A stretch of DNA of 64,000 nucleotides from Hyposmocoma kahamanoa (GCF_003589595.1 NW_020654289.1:7606830-7670829), one strand, 5' to 3'; positions 1 through 11,833 are shown, numbered from the stretch's first letter. Numbers and translations: made by a program. Notes: generated by a model not told the origin, from the sequence alone.

Positions 1-1407
1 AACCTCGTGAATGGCAAATTTTTAATATACTACAATTTCAAACGTATACATTGCCCTTTAAATAAATTTGTGACTTTGTAAAAACGAAAAAGAAAAAATA
101 TAACAAACATACTCTTATAAATGGATGGCATCATCCTACCACGGACTTTAATCTACGTACCCAATTTTGAGCCAAATTGTATTTGTGTCACGTTATACAC
201 ATTTTGGTCAGTGTACATTCTGGGTTTAGCTTAGTCAGTACTATAGTAGACGATTCGCATGTGGAGCAAAATCAGTATTCCTCGTGCGTGGCGTGGTGTC
301 TGAAGATTACGTTTTATGGTCCCTCGATTTACGCGCACTTACCTCAATTATTACTCACTCGCGTGATTCTCTGTAGTGATGACCCCGAAAAAGTAATCTG
401 TGAAGATTTTTTACTAGTTACTTTTTAGCTTTTTTATTATTAGAAGTATAATAAATAGTTATATCCTTAAAAATAATTTGTTATAATTTGTAGTCACAGT
501 TTAATTGAATTGCTTGAAATGTGAGTTTTTAGTCGAATAAACAACAATTTTTATTCCATGACTTTTAATAAAATTTACCAGATTATTTTGAATAAAAAAC
601 AAAGATATTCTAAATGGTTATAACTCTGTGTGGTCTTCTTCTTCTTCTTCTCGTGTCGATACTTCTTTATTTTAGGACTATACTGACCCTGAAGAGTACG
701 TTGCTACCTTGATTGCGCTGTCCGTGGCCGCGTACAACAGCAAGTGCTGCATGGACTGTGTTGGGGCACCGCAGTCACATTGGGTTTGACTAGTATCCCT
801 GAAACCCCATTTACACATCGTGTCTCTGCAGCGTCCTATATGAGCGCGAAGACGATTTAAGAACTTCCACAGGGGCGGAATCGCGGTGTGTGTTAGTACC
901 TAAAGCGCGCAGCCGGGAGGAGTCGCTGAACAACTTACTACGAAATACAGATCTAAAAACTATTATATAGTACAACAACAACAACTTAAAAGTTTATTTT
1001 TTGGTAAATTTATTATATTTTGTAAAAAGTCGTTGAACAAAGTTGCTGTTTATGACATTAGCAATATAGTCCCGTGAGGTTGTTAGTATTTTACAAATAA
1101 CCCAGTATAATTATGGAAAATTACTTACTTACCAAAATTACGTACTTTGAAATTCCCGTATCTGAGTAATGAAATTAATAACGAAGGCACTAACCAGAAC
1201 ACGTAACTCAAAATTTATATAGAAATATTGGTATTCTATTTATGTCTGACAGGGACTTGACTTGAGACTTGTAACCTTCACATTAAACACTCAAGACTTA
1301 GGTCAGTGAGGTCATCATTTATGAGGGAGTTCAACTCACTCATAAATGACGTTCAAGGAATCTATTACAACTTCTGATCTTAGCATGCCCAATATGACAT
1401 CGCCTAC
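1..1407. other. Unclassified AT-rich DNA, no gene seen
   Basis: I see no convincing coding region, RNA or repeat family here. A less AT-rich patch lies at about 640-940 and starts with a short CTT run. Short open frames, for example at 177-428, have no recognisable domain. The stretch could be host intergenic or intronic DNA or an unrecognised old repeat. Confidence 0.5.
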
Positions 1408-1560
1408 GTGAAGGAGTTTGACATAGCCTTGAATGACACTTGTCGCGTCACTACAGGATGCTTGAAGCACACTCCTCGTCCGCTATTATACCCGCCAGCG
1501 GATATTGCTCCTACCAATGTTACGTCACGAGATAGCATGTGGAGTAGAGAACTCAAATAA
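1408..1560 (+). pseudogene. LINE ORF2 C-terminal fragment
   Basis: The plus-strand frame reads FDIALNDTCRVTTGCLK followed by a DIAP segment. This matches the region after the reverse transcriptase that many non-LTR retrotransposons carry, where the pattern is roughly LN.TCR..TGCL.PTP...LY.LAGIAP. Only about 50 codons survive and no RT motif is nearby, so this is a relic. The clade cannot be assigned. Confidence 0.6.
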
Positions 1561-1762
1561 GCAGGTTGATAGTCGTCATCCTAGTCTTACAAGGTAGCCC
1601 AACAAACGCGAGGCGTTAATCACTTTAGCTGAAAGTTTTCCCAGGGCACGACCTGCTGTGGTCAATAAGGAAGTCTCTGAAGCTGGGGATATATTATCAA
1701 CTCGACTCAAAATCATTGTGCTTGCGGTTCTCTCACACATAAAGTATGTTGCACTTAGGAAA

Positions 1763-1918
1763 TGAAACTATTTTTCCGGATTTAAATCGCGTATATATGT
1801 TTTGTTGTATATTTGTTGACTGACCGCCAACCGTGACCATGGGACCTGTAAAGGACCCGAAATGTTGGTTTGATTGAAAAAACAAATATACGCGATTTAA
1901 GTCCGGAAAAATAGCTGC
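1763..1918. mobile_element. Family F palindromic MITE
   Basis: The left end reads CTATTTTTCCGGATTTAAAT and the right end is its near-perfect inverse (1880-1915), so the roughly 155-bp unit folds back on itself. The centre holds a conserved block, ACCGTGACCATGGGACCTGT. Related copies occur near 2704, 22215, 42665 and 59270. It has no coding capacity; a non-autonomous DNA transposon is the simplest reading. Confidence 0.65.
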
Positions 1919-3436
1919 ATTAATAAAAATTAAACAAAAAATTCAAAACCTAAGAACTCGATATGTTACACTGGTTCTCGTGACGTCACGAAAGCCAGTT
2001 GCGCCTGCGGATATCTGTTATGGGCAACATATAGAGTTATAGATTAAACGCTAAAGAAATTTTACACCGGTTTGGTATTTTATTGCTTTATTGTCATTGA
2101 CTCGACCAGAATGAGAATCCTAATTTTTCTGAGTACAAGAAATGTAGTTGTTATAAAATGTTGTTTCATTACAATAATTTTTCATATATTTTCCATACTT
2201 TCTTACTCATAATCTCTATGTCTGGTAACGGACCTAAGAGGATATAAATAATTATTATATTCCGGACGATGGCATCGCATTTATTGTATCCCATCTCTAA
2301 TCTATTTTTATGAGTATTTTCGATTTGATGGAATTGTGCGAACATCGCAGAACACGCGGCCACTAAACTGCTTTTACAGCTTGCGGTTACGGCCAACGGA
2401 TATTTTGTGACGGATGTCCGGCTCCCTGCTTCGAATATATTTATTTCTGAGGTTTCCTACGAATAGATCTTTGAATAGAATTTTTTAAATTTGTTAGCGT
2501 AACTAATTTTATTTCCGTATTTAAAGTATATAAACTTATTATTTTAACGAAAAGGATTTTTCGCCTCTAAAATTACAATTAAATTAATTTCTAATTGATA
2601 TCATTTCTCTCTTTGAATTTAGTAAAGAAACGACAGCCAATCCAGTATTGGCCTACTATAAAAGCGTTAACCAAAATTACAATATTTTAAAATACAGGAA
2701 ATAGACCTATTTTTCGGATCTACATCGCGTAGGTATATTTGGTTTTATAAAACAAAATATACGCGATTAATATAATTGAGGTATAATTTAATTTAATTTA
2801 TTATAAAATAATTTGTTCTTCTTGTTTCTACTAACTTAGTACATAAGATTACTGTTACTAACAAATATGGATAAACTGTACTGATAACACGTAAAAATTG
2901 AATTAGAAAAACGAACTGAAAGCACGTTATAAAGGCAGCCAAATTAAATTTCCATTCTCGCCATGTTGTAGAGTTTTTAAAACTTAATTTTCAGTTGATG
3001 CTACATTTTACAACAAAAGTTTGTTTGTTGTAATTCAATTGCATTTAGCAGAACGCTGCCGTCAGGCGCATTATCTATGAAAACGGAGCAGAGAAGCTCT
3101 GTGTTTTTAACGCGGGTAAGTCAACGCAATACTACTGGACGCTGACTATACTGTAGTGTGAAACTATGGATCCCTTATCTTCTTCATCGCTCGCATTATG
3201 CGATACGCTCTTACTTTCCTTGATTCCTGAAAGAGTTCCAACTAATAATTATTATAGTATTGGTGCATACAACACTTAAATTTCCCTTTAAAATGCTATT
3301 TTTCGTACTTTGACAGATTATTCACTTTTCATGTCTGATTTCCTGGCCTCTACATATTCTATCATCCTGATACTATCAGGGTGATAGAGCAGAATAGAAT
3401 ATGTAGAACTATTCTCTAAACTTTGTTATTCTTTTT
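1919..3436. other. AT-rich DNA with a degraded family F copy
   Basis: Around 2704-2776 is a shortened family F palindrome: CTATTTTTCGGAT and its inverse are separated by a few bases. The rest of the stretch shows no coding or RNA signal that I can support. Confidence 0.45.
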
Positions 3437-3597
3437 TTTTATTATTAAGTGACGGGACGAACAAGTCGTGCGCCTGATGGTAAGCTACACGCCTACTACC
3501 CTTCAAAACCGGAACAAAGTAATTTCGACATTACTGCTTAGCGGCAGTACTACCCTGGATGAACTCGTTCACACGGAGCTCTACTGCTACTAAATTC
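3437..3597 (-). repeat. Family C repeat, internally deleted
   Basis: It begins with the family C tail (GTGACGGGACGAACAAGTCG) and ends with the family C head (GGAGCTCTACTGCTAC). The middle of the roughly 290-bp consensus is missing. The family is unclassified; see the family C finding. Confidence 0.75.
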
Positions 3598-4489
3598 GCT
3601 TATTCGCCATTTCGCTGCGAGATTATGTGAATGTGTGCGTCCGTACGCGACGCGCAGCACGCGTGTATACATACAAGCCGCGCTGCTACGTTTGTACGGA
3701 GTTACCCCACTTAGTCTCATTCGACTATGTATTCACTATGATAGCTAATGGGAGTAAGGATAATTACGGAATCCAAAAATAACTCCAGCCTTTTAATTTC
3801 AGTACCATTTTATTTCGCATTCGTCTGCGCTAACATAAATCACAATTTCAAAAATAAAACGCAAACGTTGCCAAGAAAGCTTTCACCGGTCTTCAACATA
3901 TTTCTATCATTCCTTTGACTCTCTATATAAATTCCTTTAAAATACACTTTATTTTCTAATACATACGTGCGTTATTCGACATTGGGTTGTGATTTTTACC
4001 AAGCAATTTTTGTTTAAATCGAAACTTTACCTTTCAGCATACGAATGCTTACTATTAAAAAAAATATATAAAGGACTTATTTATTCAAACACGAACCTTA
4101 CTTCTTTGACACATTAACGTTTATTGTGTTCCACTATTCATGCGAAGTCCCAAGTATGCGACATATAAGTAAGTGAAGCGAGTTTGAAGATATGTTATGA
4201 GTTGTTCCTGTGTGAGATACTGTCATGGAAGTAAGTATGAACTTAGATTGCTTTTAGTTATGATGAGATTTATATCATTGTGGCTAAATATGCCGCTCAT
4301 TCTCGCCGTTGTATTAAAACCTAGACAACATAAAACTACTACGTAATATATTTCATTTTGTTTTAAGGAATAGCGCATATTAAAAGCGTTGTTTTAAACT
4401 CATATAAACATCTTGTACTAGGCATTTATCTTTATTACTTCAACGAAAAAAGCGCATATATTCCGTTCCCTATTCATATGCCTTGCACG
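3598..4489. other. No recognisable feature
   Basis: AT-rich sequence with a CpG-containing patch at about 3600-3720. No coding region, structured RNA or repeat family could be supported. Confidence 0.45.
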
Positions 4490-4580
4490 TCGAGAAGTAT
4501 TGCGAAAGCGTTCGTCCAGGACAGTACTGCCATCTTAACTATTTCTGCCGCCAAGCAGTAATGTTAGCATTGTTATTGTT
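4490..4580 (+). repeat. Family C repeat, 5' fragment
   Basis: It contains GTTCGTCCAGGACAGTACTG and TTTCTGCCGCCAAGCAGTAA, the diagnostic first third of family C. The remainder is absent. Confidence 0.65.
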
Positions 4581-4965
4581 TTATGTTACTGTTATACACT
4601 ACATCGACAGTGGAAATTTGAAATGTCTTAAGAGATATTTATTCGTAAGGTCATTTTCATTTACGACAAAATCTCACTGATGACTATATCGATAAATTTC
4701 CTGTTTTTCAGTATTAGTTGTTTGTTTTGCTTATGAACTTTTACAACCATATTTGTTAACCTCAGTAAAATTATTTACATATCCAATGTGGAATATAAAA
4801 AACAAAATGGAAAATAATTTGAGCATTGCTACGTTAGTTATTGAAGGGTTAAGGCTTGATTCATATCGCGTAGACGCTACGCGACGCGGCGCGGGCTGCA
4901 TTAAAGCGAGCAATGCCACATAAACTTTATCCACAACAAAATAAGGCAACATTTCATTAAACAAA

Positions 4966-5095
4966 CTGCTGCCGTAGGCGCATTTTATAAAATGCAATAT
5001 ACTATAGAACATATTCTCCACTAAATAAAGTATACATTTCTTCAAACAACAAAAAACAAAAGAGTAAAGCCGCGCTGCGTCGCATACGGTAAAAG
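4966..5095 (+). repeat. Extra copy of a fold-back arm segment
   Basis: The segment matches 6778-6890 in the same orientation. Shared features are a GCGCA(T/C)TTTATAA start, a TAAAGTATA block and an AAGCCGCGCTGCGTCG block. It abuts the left edge of the large palindrome, so it also forms a small inverted repeat with 5236-5310. Confidence 0.6.
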
Positions 5096-5096
5096 T

Positions 5097-7061
5097 AAAG
5101 TGTAACTTAGCATCTCAACAATAAGGTATATTTCTTTGAAAGGCAGATTGCGTAGTAGATGCAATGTAGTATATAATATTATATATAAAATAAACTAAAC
5201 AAAGTCAATATTTCTTTGAAAACCAAGTAAAATATCTTTTGATAGAAGCAATATATACTTTATTTAGTAGATAGTATGTTTTATATTATAATGCATATTA
5301 TAAAGTGCGCCCGGCGAACCTCGACTTCTTGCTGCATCTACTTTATGGATGAGTGGTCGTGTTTAAGCAATATGTAGATTATACATGCAAATAATATTGC
5401 GTGGATGAGAAGGTCCCGTGTTCGATATCCGGTAGAACCGATTTTGAAAATGAATTATTCTAAAACAGTTTTGGCCTAGGTGTACTGAGTAGTGCCGCAG
5501 ACTGAGTTCCGTAGATCTTGATTCCGCGTTCAATTACCGGTAGAACCAATTTGGAAAATGAACTTTTCTGAAGTGGTTTTGGCCTAGATATTCTGGTAAT
5601 GCCCCTGTTTGGTTTCCATTGTTCTGGTGCTCTTAGGGAGTGCAGAGAGTTCCCTTGTTTGAACTATGCGTAGCATGGCGGTATATCGCATACGATATGT
5701 GGTAAGCCTCCTTCTGGCAAATATAATGCAGTCGATAAAGCGGTTTATTTCCAGTAGTTCCATATACTCAGTTTCACATGGAACAATTGTAACCCAAAAG
5801 TTCCAATAACTATGTTGTCATTATTACAATTTTATTTTTTTATTATGAGTACTGAATCGATAAAATTACCGCACTAGCGCCATTCGTCTTTTGTTTATTT
5901 GATAATGAACGCTTGTTATACATTATGAAGAACAAGGATAGCGATATGTAATTGCGTGTATAGCTTATCTTTGTCATTTAATCAGCGCCGGGAAAATTGT
6001 AATCCTTTTAATTGCATCGTTGTAAAACGATGAAACAAAAAATCGTTCATTATCAAATAAACAAAAAATACAATTTTAATAAAGGCAACATAGCTTTATG
6101 GAGTGTATGTCACGGGGATGTTCATCACATATTGCATGCGATATGCTGTCATACTACGCATGCTGTTTCTTTTTAATGCTTCTGTTTATTTCGTTTGTAG
6201 CGCCCAATTTTTACGTTAATAAAATTACCGTGCAGTACTGACAAAATGTTTTAAAATCAGCTGTGACCATGTTTGACATTGCGATATTGTTTCGCGGTCA
6301 TTGACCGAGACGCGCGCTGTGCGTCAAAAATGTGACGTCATGGTGCTCGCCATATTCGCTATAGTGAAAAATAAAATAGCAGCTTTATCAATTTAATTTG
6401 ACAGCTAAATGTAGCTATAATAGGTTTATTGCGGCGTCATGCTACGGTAACTGGTCGTTGTCTTTTTTATCTTTATTTATTTATAGAGGGTTTTACAAAT
6501 GCCACCCTTATAGTGGCTCACTTAATCTACACATTTCTTAACCTAATTGTCTCCTTAAGACAACAGATCAGGGACAAGTTCATCACTTTTTTTTAAATTT
6601 AGTTCATCAAGTTAACCCAGACCACCTAGGCCAAAACTACTTTAGAAAAGTTCATTTTCGAAATTGGTTCTACCGGTAATGAAACCCGGGACTTTCTCAT
6701 CCATGCAATATTATTTGCATATATAATCTACAAATTGCTCAGTAGAGGCGGCAGCAAGCGGCCGCGGGAGACGTCGAGCTGCGCCAGGCGCACTTTATAA
6801 TATGCATTATAATATAGAACTTATTATCTACCGAATAAAGTATATATTGCTTCTATCAAAAGAGAAAAGCCGCGCTGCGTCGGCAACGGTAGGCGATGGA
6901 TGCGGCGCAGCGCGACGCAGCGCTGCTATTTGCTTTGCTTTCAAAGAAATATCGATTTTTTTTAGTAAATATGAAATTCTATACTACATTGCATCGACCA
7001 CGCAATATGCCATTCAAAGAAATATATCTTATTGTTGAGAAGCTAAGTTACACTTTGCATT
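5097..7061. repeat. Large imperfect palindrome (fold-back), about 2 kb
   Basis: Six blocks on the left match blocks on the right in inverse order and orientation: 5097-5173 with 6985-7061, 5236-5325 with 6772-6863, 5371-5480 with 6628-6740, 5664-5710 with 6126-6172, 5808-5840 with 6066-6095, and 5888-5911 with 6044-6067. The innermost pair matches at 23 of 24 positions. The centre is about 130 bp. The arms also contain SINE-D sequence and unmatched inserts. No transposase is visible. A fold-back transposon or an inverted duplication fits best. Confidence 0.75.
5400..5650 (+). repeat. SINE family D, two partial units in tandem
   Basis: Two successive units carry the family D signature: a B-box-like TTCGAT or TTCAAT segment, then CCGGTAGAACC, then a GAACTTTTCT block and a TTTTGGCCTAG block. 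A related unit lies inverted in the opposite palindrome arm near 6628-6700. Confidence 0.55.
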
Positions 7062-7128
7062 GCTGAAGGCGGAACAAGTCGCCGAATGTAGAATTTATTT
7101 GTAAACCTGCAATAGGCAAAAAACTGCT

Positions 7129-7215
7129 AAACTAGAATGGGAATGGTCTCGCCACATCGGCCGCATGCATCATCGAGCGGTGGGTAGATATGTATGGCCA
7201 CTTAGTGGATGCTAC
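7129..7215 (+). pseudogene. LINE C-terminal fragment
   Basis: The frame reads KLEWEWSRHIGRMHHRAVGR. It resembles the W.W.GHI.R motif found near the end of ORF2 in several LINE clades. Fewer than 30 codons are recognisable. Confidence 0.45.
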
Positions 7216-7390
7216 AAGATGGCCGTCGTTGGATCAGTTGGTTATACGAGTAGAAGAACACAGAAATATTTACTTTTTGTTTCTGAATAATAGTTTGCTT
7301 CAAAAGATTAGTTATATATAGTTTACATTCTATATGGTGCTAGAAACTATACTATAGTTTCTAAAAATAATTAGGAATTTTATTTAAATA

Positions 7391-7484
7391 ATAGGGGTTA
7401 AAGTATGAAATTGCCGATTTGTACTGAAAATCTNNNNNNNNNNCCTATTGCAATAAAACGGCAATTTCATACTTTAACCCCTAA
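7391..7484. mobile_element. Mariner-type inverted repeats around an assembly gap
   Basis: The left arm at 7391-7416 and the inverse right arm at 7459-7484 share GGGGTTAAAGTATGAAATTG with almost no mismatch. Both outer edges are flanked by TA, the target of Tc1/mariner elements. Ten N bases at 7434-7443 sit between the arms. The body of the element is probably missing or collapsed in the assembly. Confidence 0.6.
7434..7443. other. Assembly gap (10 N)
   Basis: The only run of N in the window. It lies exactly between two inverted repeats, so the gap length should not be trusted. Confidence 0.99.
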
Positions 7485-8224
7485 TAATAATTTGAGCAAT
7501 TATTGCTTGCACTGGTGTCGCATTACACTTGGTACTGGGTCCGCGTGTTGTAATCAAATTATCGATATGTAGAAACTCTGTATCTAGAAACCCGGTTTTG
7601 GTTTATTTCCAAATTTTTTATATTATAGCGGTACCAATGTGTAAACATACAATTTTGATTACTTAACTTATTCATTAAGAAATAAATCATTTGGTTAATC
7701 AGGTAATATAGGACATGAAACTCAGAGTCGCATTCACAAAGTATAGACCACATCTAAATGTGAAAACATTTCTGAAGCATTATCAGTTATTTATCGTCAA
7801 GTTTTCAGAAAACAAATGATTCATTCTTCGCCTTCGGAAATAAGTATCTTCACTTTCTTGACATGCACGTCGACGCTATAGGTGTAGTCATATTCAGTCA
7901 GTTCAGAAAGAGGTAATTGTTGAACGAATATATCATATTTCAGGGAGAATAAAGATTTTTATGATGACTGTGTTTTAATATTTCAACCCTTCCAGTGATC
8001 GGATTGACTTGAAATGTAGTAGGTTAGTGAAAGTACGATGACAGTATTATAATAAATCATTAATACTGTGATTGTAGCATGTAGCCACGTATAGGTACGC
8101 ACACGCCTACGTAGGTTATATCAATTACTATTTGCGTGTAGTAAAACCTTATGCGTATTTGGTAACAAATTTGTTAACGAATTTTTTTAAAAACCGAAAA
8201 AAATCAACTCAATCAATTATAAAA
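7485..8224. other. No recognisable feature
   Basis: AT-rich sequence. The open frames here are short and lack motifs, and no repeat family was recognised. Confidence 0.45.
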
Positions 8225-8570
8225 CTAACTGTGAACTTTTCGAAAGTTGTTTCGGCCTGGGTGTTCTGAGCTATGCCCCGGAATAAATTCCATCGATCTT
8301 GATCCCAGGTTCGATTCCCAGTAGAACCAATTTGGGAAATGAACTTTTGTAAATTGGTTCTGCTCTGGGATTCTGTTGCTCTGATACTTATGAGGAGTAT
8401 GTACAAAGAGTTCCCTAGTTTCAGACCAGGTGATTGTCTTACAATAGAATACCAAGACCAGAACCATTTAGAAAAGTTTACCAATTTAACAAATTATGTT
8501 AAATTGATCCTACCGGTATCGAACCTGGGAACTTCTCATCCAGTGCCCACAGTGCAAACCGTTAAGGTAT
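8225..8570. repeat. SINE family D, two copies tail to tail
   Basis: A plus-strand unit (about 8225-8445, B-box GGTTCGATTCCC and CAGTAGAACC) is followed by a minus-strand unit (about 8445-8570, seen as CCGGTATCGAACCTGGGAAC). The downstream half therefore mirrors the upstream half. A long open frame from 8339 begins inside this SINE pair and is not considered a gene. Confidence 0.6.
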
Positions 8571-9223
8571 CAAGGTTGTACTATTTGTATTATTATGCAT
8601 TGTTTGCATGTGAAAGCTACAAATTGCTTAAACTTTTTAAAAATCCTATTGAATTTGCACTGTCAGTCTGCTTCAATTACCTTCTTTGTTTCTTAAGTTG
8701 GTATATTTTGTCATTCATCCAACTTTTGATTTTTAATGCATTTTGGCGGTGTAAGGTGTTCTCTGTTAATACTTGTCACTTTCTTCTTAAGTTCAAGCTA
8801 TGTTTCCTGGAAGAATTCCTGTGTTCTCTCCTTTCTATACACAGTTCACTCATTGATGTAATGAAACGATGAAACCAAAGCTTTAATATTATGGTCTCTT
8901 ATCAAGCTTACATCAGCTCTGGTTTCCTTTCTTTTCTTACTATTTTACTCAACCCGTTCGTGCATAGTACTGAAGTTATACTGCGCTCAAAAACGTCACC
9001 ACTTTTCTATATGCCGTAGTACTTACATTGATTCAATATAATTATTACGGTTTATCACTGACAACGGCTGATTCCGTCACCAGGCATAGTCGTACTGCTC
9101 ATAGTTTTTGCAAATGTTTCTTGTGGGCGGTAGTACAAAATTAAAATGCGCGACATTGATTGCGAAAGAAAAACGCTTTCCAAAATAAATACTTAGGTAC
9201 TGATTAATAATAATAATTATAAT
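8571..9223. other. No recognisable feature
   Basis: AT- and pyrimidine-rich sequence with no supportable coding or repeat call. The open frame running to 8872 is hydrophobic low-complexity translation with no domain. Confidence 0.45.
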
Positions 9224-9360
9224 AACGCACACAATCAACATTGTCCCGCATTAGGGAAACCCTGGGTCGCGGGTGCCATGGACACACATATAGAGAACCA
9301 CAAATTACATCCAAAGTGACGAGAGAAATAAATATAGGCCATACACATATTTCTCTCGAA
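9224..9360 (-). repeat. SINE family A, lacking the tRNA-like head
   Basis: The family A body is recognised by the inverse of GGGTTTCCCTAGTGCGGG, then the GTGTCCATGGCACCCGCGAC segment and the AATATTTGTATGGCC block. The tRNA-related head that follows in complete copies (for example 62330-62537) is missing after 9360. Confidence 0.7.
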
Positions 9361-10459
9361 AAATCTAAAAAAATACTTTCGGGATTATGGAAATTCATGC
9401 AAACGTTATTTCGGGCAAATGTATTCTCGGTCTTCTGATTCGTAACCCCGAGCCGTAGAAAGAGTACAACAATATTTGAAAATATTACTAACATGTATTA
9501 AAAAATATTTTAATAATAACATTAGCATCAAAGCGACTCTATGAAATTTTGTTCTAAATATTTCAAACAATTGAAATTGACGTGATGGGTCTCGGTCAGT
9601 CTTTTACGCAAGCAATGAGTCGGAAAGAGACAGTTAGCTATTTGATTATTTTGATTGCTTTTGTAAATTATATTTACGATTAATTTAAATATAAGTTAAA
9701 TACTATATATATTAGTGCATAAAATAACACTTTTAAATAATAACTATGATAACACAATGTAGTACTTACTGAAAATATGATATACCAGCCTGTTTTTTCA
9801 TTTTAGTTGAGTAATTTTTACAAGGTTTTAATACACAATACGGCATCATTGACAAGCGCGCTGTCAGTCGAACAAACGAAGACTAAAGCGTAATTGACGC
9901 TCTTATACGATTTTACCGCCCTGTAAGTTCGGACACTTTTTAGCGCGGACCCGACGTCCATTTATTTGTAAGTCAATGGCTCTGACGACACGATTTGACA
10001 AAGGCCGGCAATGAATTGGCTCCCTTCAAATTTCCGATCCCAAACTTACGGCGCTGACGACAGCTGATCGGACCTAAAAATATCCGATTGCGTGCGCACG
10101 GCAATGTCGAGATGACTGCGATGGCATTCCGCATCAATTTGCATAAAGAATTATTGAATCCAGCGTTTCTCAGAATATTAAAAAAAAAAAAATTGTATGA
10201 GTCGGCAAATGTCGCTGTTCATGCCATATAATATACACAAAATACAGTGATCTAATTTGCATTTTCATACTTCCTGCCGAACAACGGCGTTGATAACCGA
10301 TCGGCTTAATGCCACTAGTCAAAGTCACTCTTTATTTCATGGATAAGCTAGGATAATCATTTGAGGTGTGGTAAAACATGATTAGCATTTACAGATTACT
10401 GTTCTGTGTTGTCATTATAATTTTTAACGTGTAATAAAGAATATTTTCATTTTGTTCAT
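9361..10459. other. No recognisable gene; GC-richer core
   Basis: Most of the stretch is AT-rich. A more GC-balanced segment at about 9895-10330 looks like an old interspersed repeat, but I cannot name it. Confidence 0.4.
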
Positions 10460-10525
10460 CGGTTCAAGCTAGTTCCGCGTCAATGAGTGTGGTAACTCCT
10501 TTAGTATACGAAACTAGCTTGAACG
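10460..10525. repeat. Inverted repeat, 17-18 bp arms
   Basis: CGGTTCAAGCTAGTTCCG at 10460-10477 is mirrored by CGAAACTAGCTTGAACG at 10509-10525. The 31-base loop and short arms could be the remains of a small MITE. Confidence 0.55.
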
Positions 10526-10703
10526 TATAAATCAGCCCAGCCATTATTTACCTTTATGTTCATGTAGTAGACTTTCGATAAACGTGTTACAGACAATATT
10601 TTACCCAATATTTAACAAAAAGACTTCTCATGTATACTTTGTGTGGGGTTCTTAGTCGTCAGTGTTTGTTTTCAAAATATTATTTCGTTTCCTATATATA
10701 GCA

Positions 10704-10752
10704 CGAGAGGAATTATTTTGATGAAAAAGTTCCATCAAAATAATTTCACTCG
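10704..10752. repeat. Short hairpin
   Basis: Arms at 10704-10723 and 10733-10752 pair at about 17 of 20 positions around a 9-base loop. It is too short for a normal microRNA precursor. Confidence 0.5.
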
Positions 10753-10924
10753 ATTCAAAATTTGGCGTTCTAATGTAAATATATTTTTGGAATTATAATA
10801 ATTTTGCGGAATAATAATATTTTTTTGTGAAAAGTTAGGTTAGATTAGTCCCTTAATGTTGGACGACGATTTGCGTGTGATCATTATTTCTAACAAAGTA
10901 ATGTTGGTGTTATATTGTAGCAAT

Positions 10925-10990
10925 AGAGTTTTATGTGAAAGAGTTCGTCCAGGAAAGTACTTCCACCTATTTCTGCCACTAAGCGGTAAT
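10925..10990 (+). repeat. Family C repeat, 5' fragment
   Basis: GAAAGAGTTCGTCCAGGAAA and TTTCTGCCACTAAGCGGTAA mark the start of family C. The copy stops where the SINE A head begins. Confidence 0.65.
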
Positions 10991-10992
10991 AC

Positions 10993-11152
10993 CAATCTGC
11001 CTCCGTGACCGAATGATTACCGTATTGGTCTGCCACGCCCCGGGTGATTCCCGGGCCGGGTTTGGGTGTAATTTGCGGTTGTCCATGTGTGTCCATGGAA
11101 ACCGTGATGCAGGGTTTCTCCAGTGCGGGGCAATGGAGTACGTGCGTCATTA
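10993..11152 (+). repeat. SINE family A, shortened
   Basis: A tRNA-like head with a degraded A box (GTGACCGAATGATTACC) leads directly to the family A body (GGGTGTAATTTGCGGTTGTC) and the GTGCGGGGC end. The linker between head and body is deleted relative to 53599-53814. Confidence 0.7.
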
Positions 11153-11180
11153 TAAATTATTATTATAAATCATATCTATA

Positions 11181-11640
11181 TGGACATGGAACGCGAGCGC
11201 AGGGCACTGTCGGTGAGGGCGAAGATGCTGGCTCGAAGGTTTGCTCGATGTACGGCGGAAGTGACGGGTCACTCGTTTTAGAGCCTATTGCATACCACTG
11301 TACGTGGGTGCCCTGTGCGCCAGCTATACTCAAAGCTGGCTCAGATCCCTGTCACGATTCTGTACAGCCAGCTTCATGGCATTCTTACGGAAGATGTTGG
11401 CGTCTTTGTTAAACAGAATACGTGGCAGCAGCAACGGCCTACTGAAGACTCGCGGATAGGATTGAGTGCTCCGTGATGCGCCATTTAATAACAACCACAA
11501 AATCCGTAGTGGAATTTAAGTAATAACCTAATTATAAGCAAGTTTTGTTACTAGCACTTCATGGATCCCTGTTATCCATAAAAACATTTGTTATTATATT
11601 ATTATTAATCATAAAAATATGTGCATTTCGCTTTGAACAG
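11181..11640 (+). pseudogene. LINE family H, ORF2 end and 3' region
   Basis: The first frame reads ERERRALSVRAKMLARRFAR, and an alternative frame continues with a FRAYC and then a SLLNRIRGSSNGLLKT segment. The same protein segment occurs on the minus strand at 33535-33837, which identifies a LINE ORF2 C terminus. Frameshifts and stops have killed it. The 3' part matches 43017-43235, a shorter copy of the same family with a GAATTT-repeat tail. Confidence 0.65.
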
Positions 11641-11833
11641 AAGGGTGCTGGTGTAACAGCAGGCACACGGTACTTGAACTTGGAACTTTCGAAATATTGG
11701 CACTTAAAGTTTCATTTCGCTAATAAAAAATGTCAATTATGCTGATTTTGCTTAACAATAAAACTGAAACTAAATAAGATTTTAAAAACCCGATTAGAGG
11801 GGATTGTAGATCTCGTTATGTTGAATAACTTAA

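Noticed and set aside
8339..8872. 177-codon plus-strand open frame
   Set aside because: It starts inside a SINE D pair, has low-complexity hydrophobic content in its second half and no domain; length alone is not evidence in AT-rich DNA.
10704..10752. MicroRNA precursor
   Set aside because: The stem is only about 20 bp in total, with no room for a guide and star duplex.
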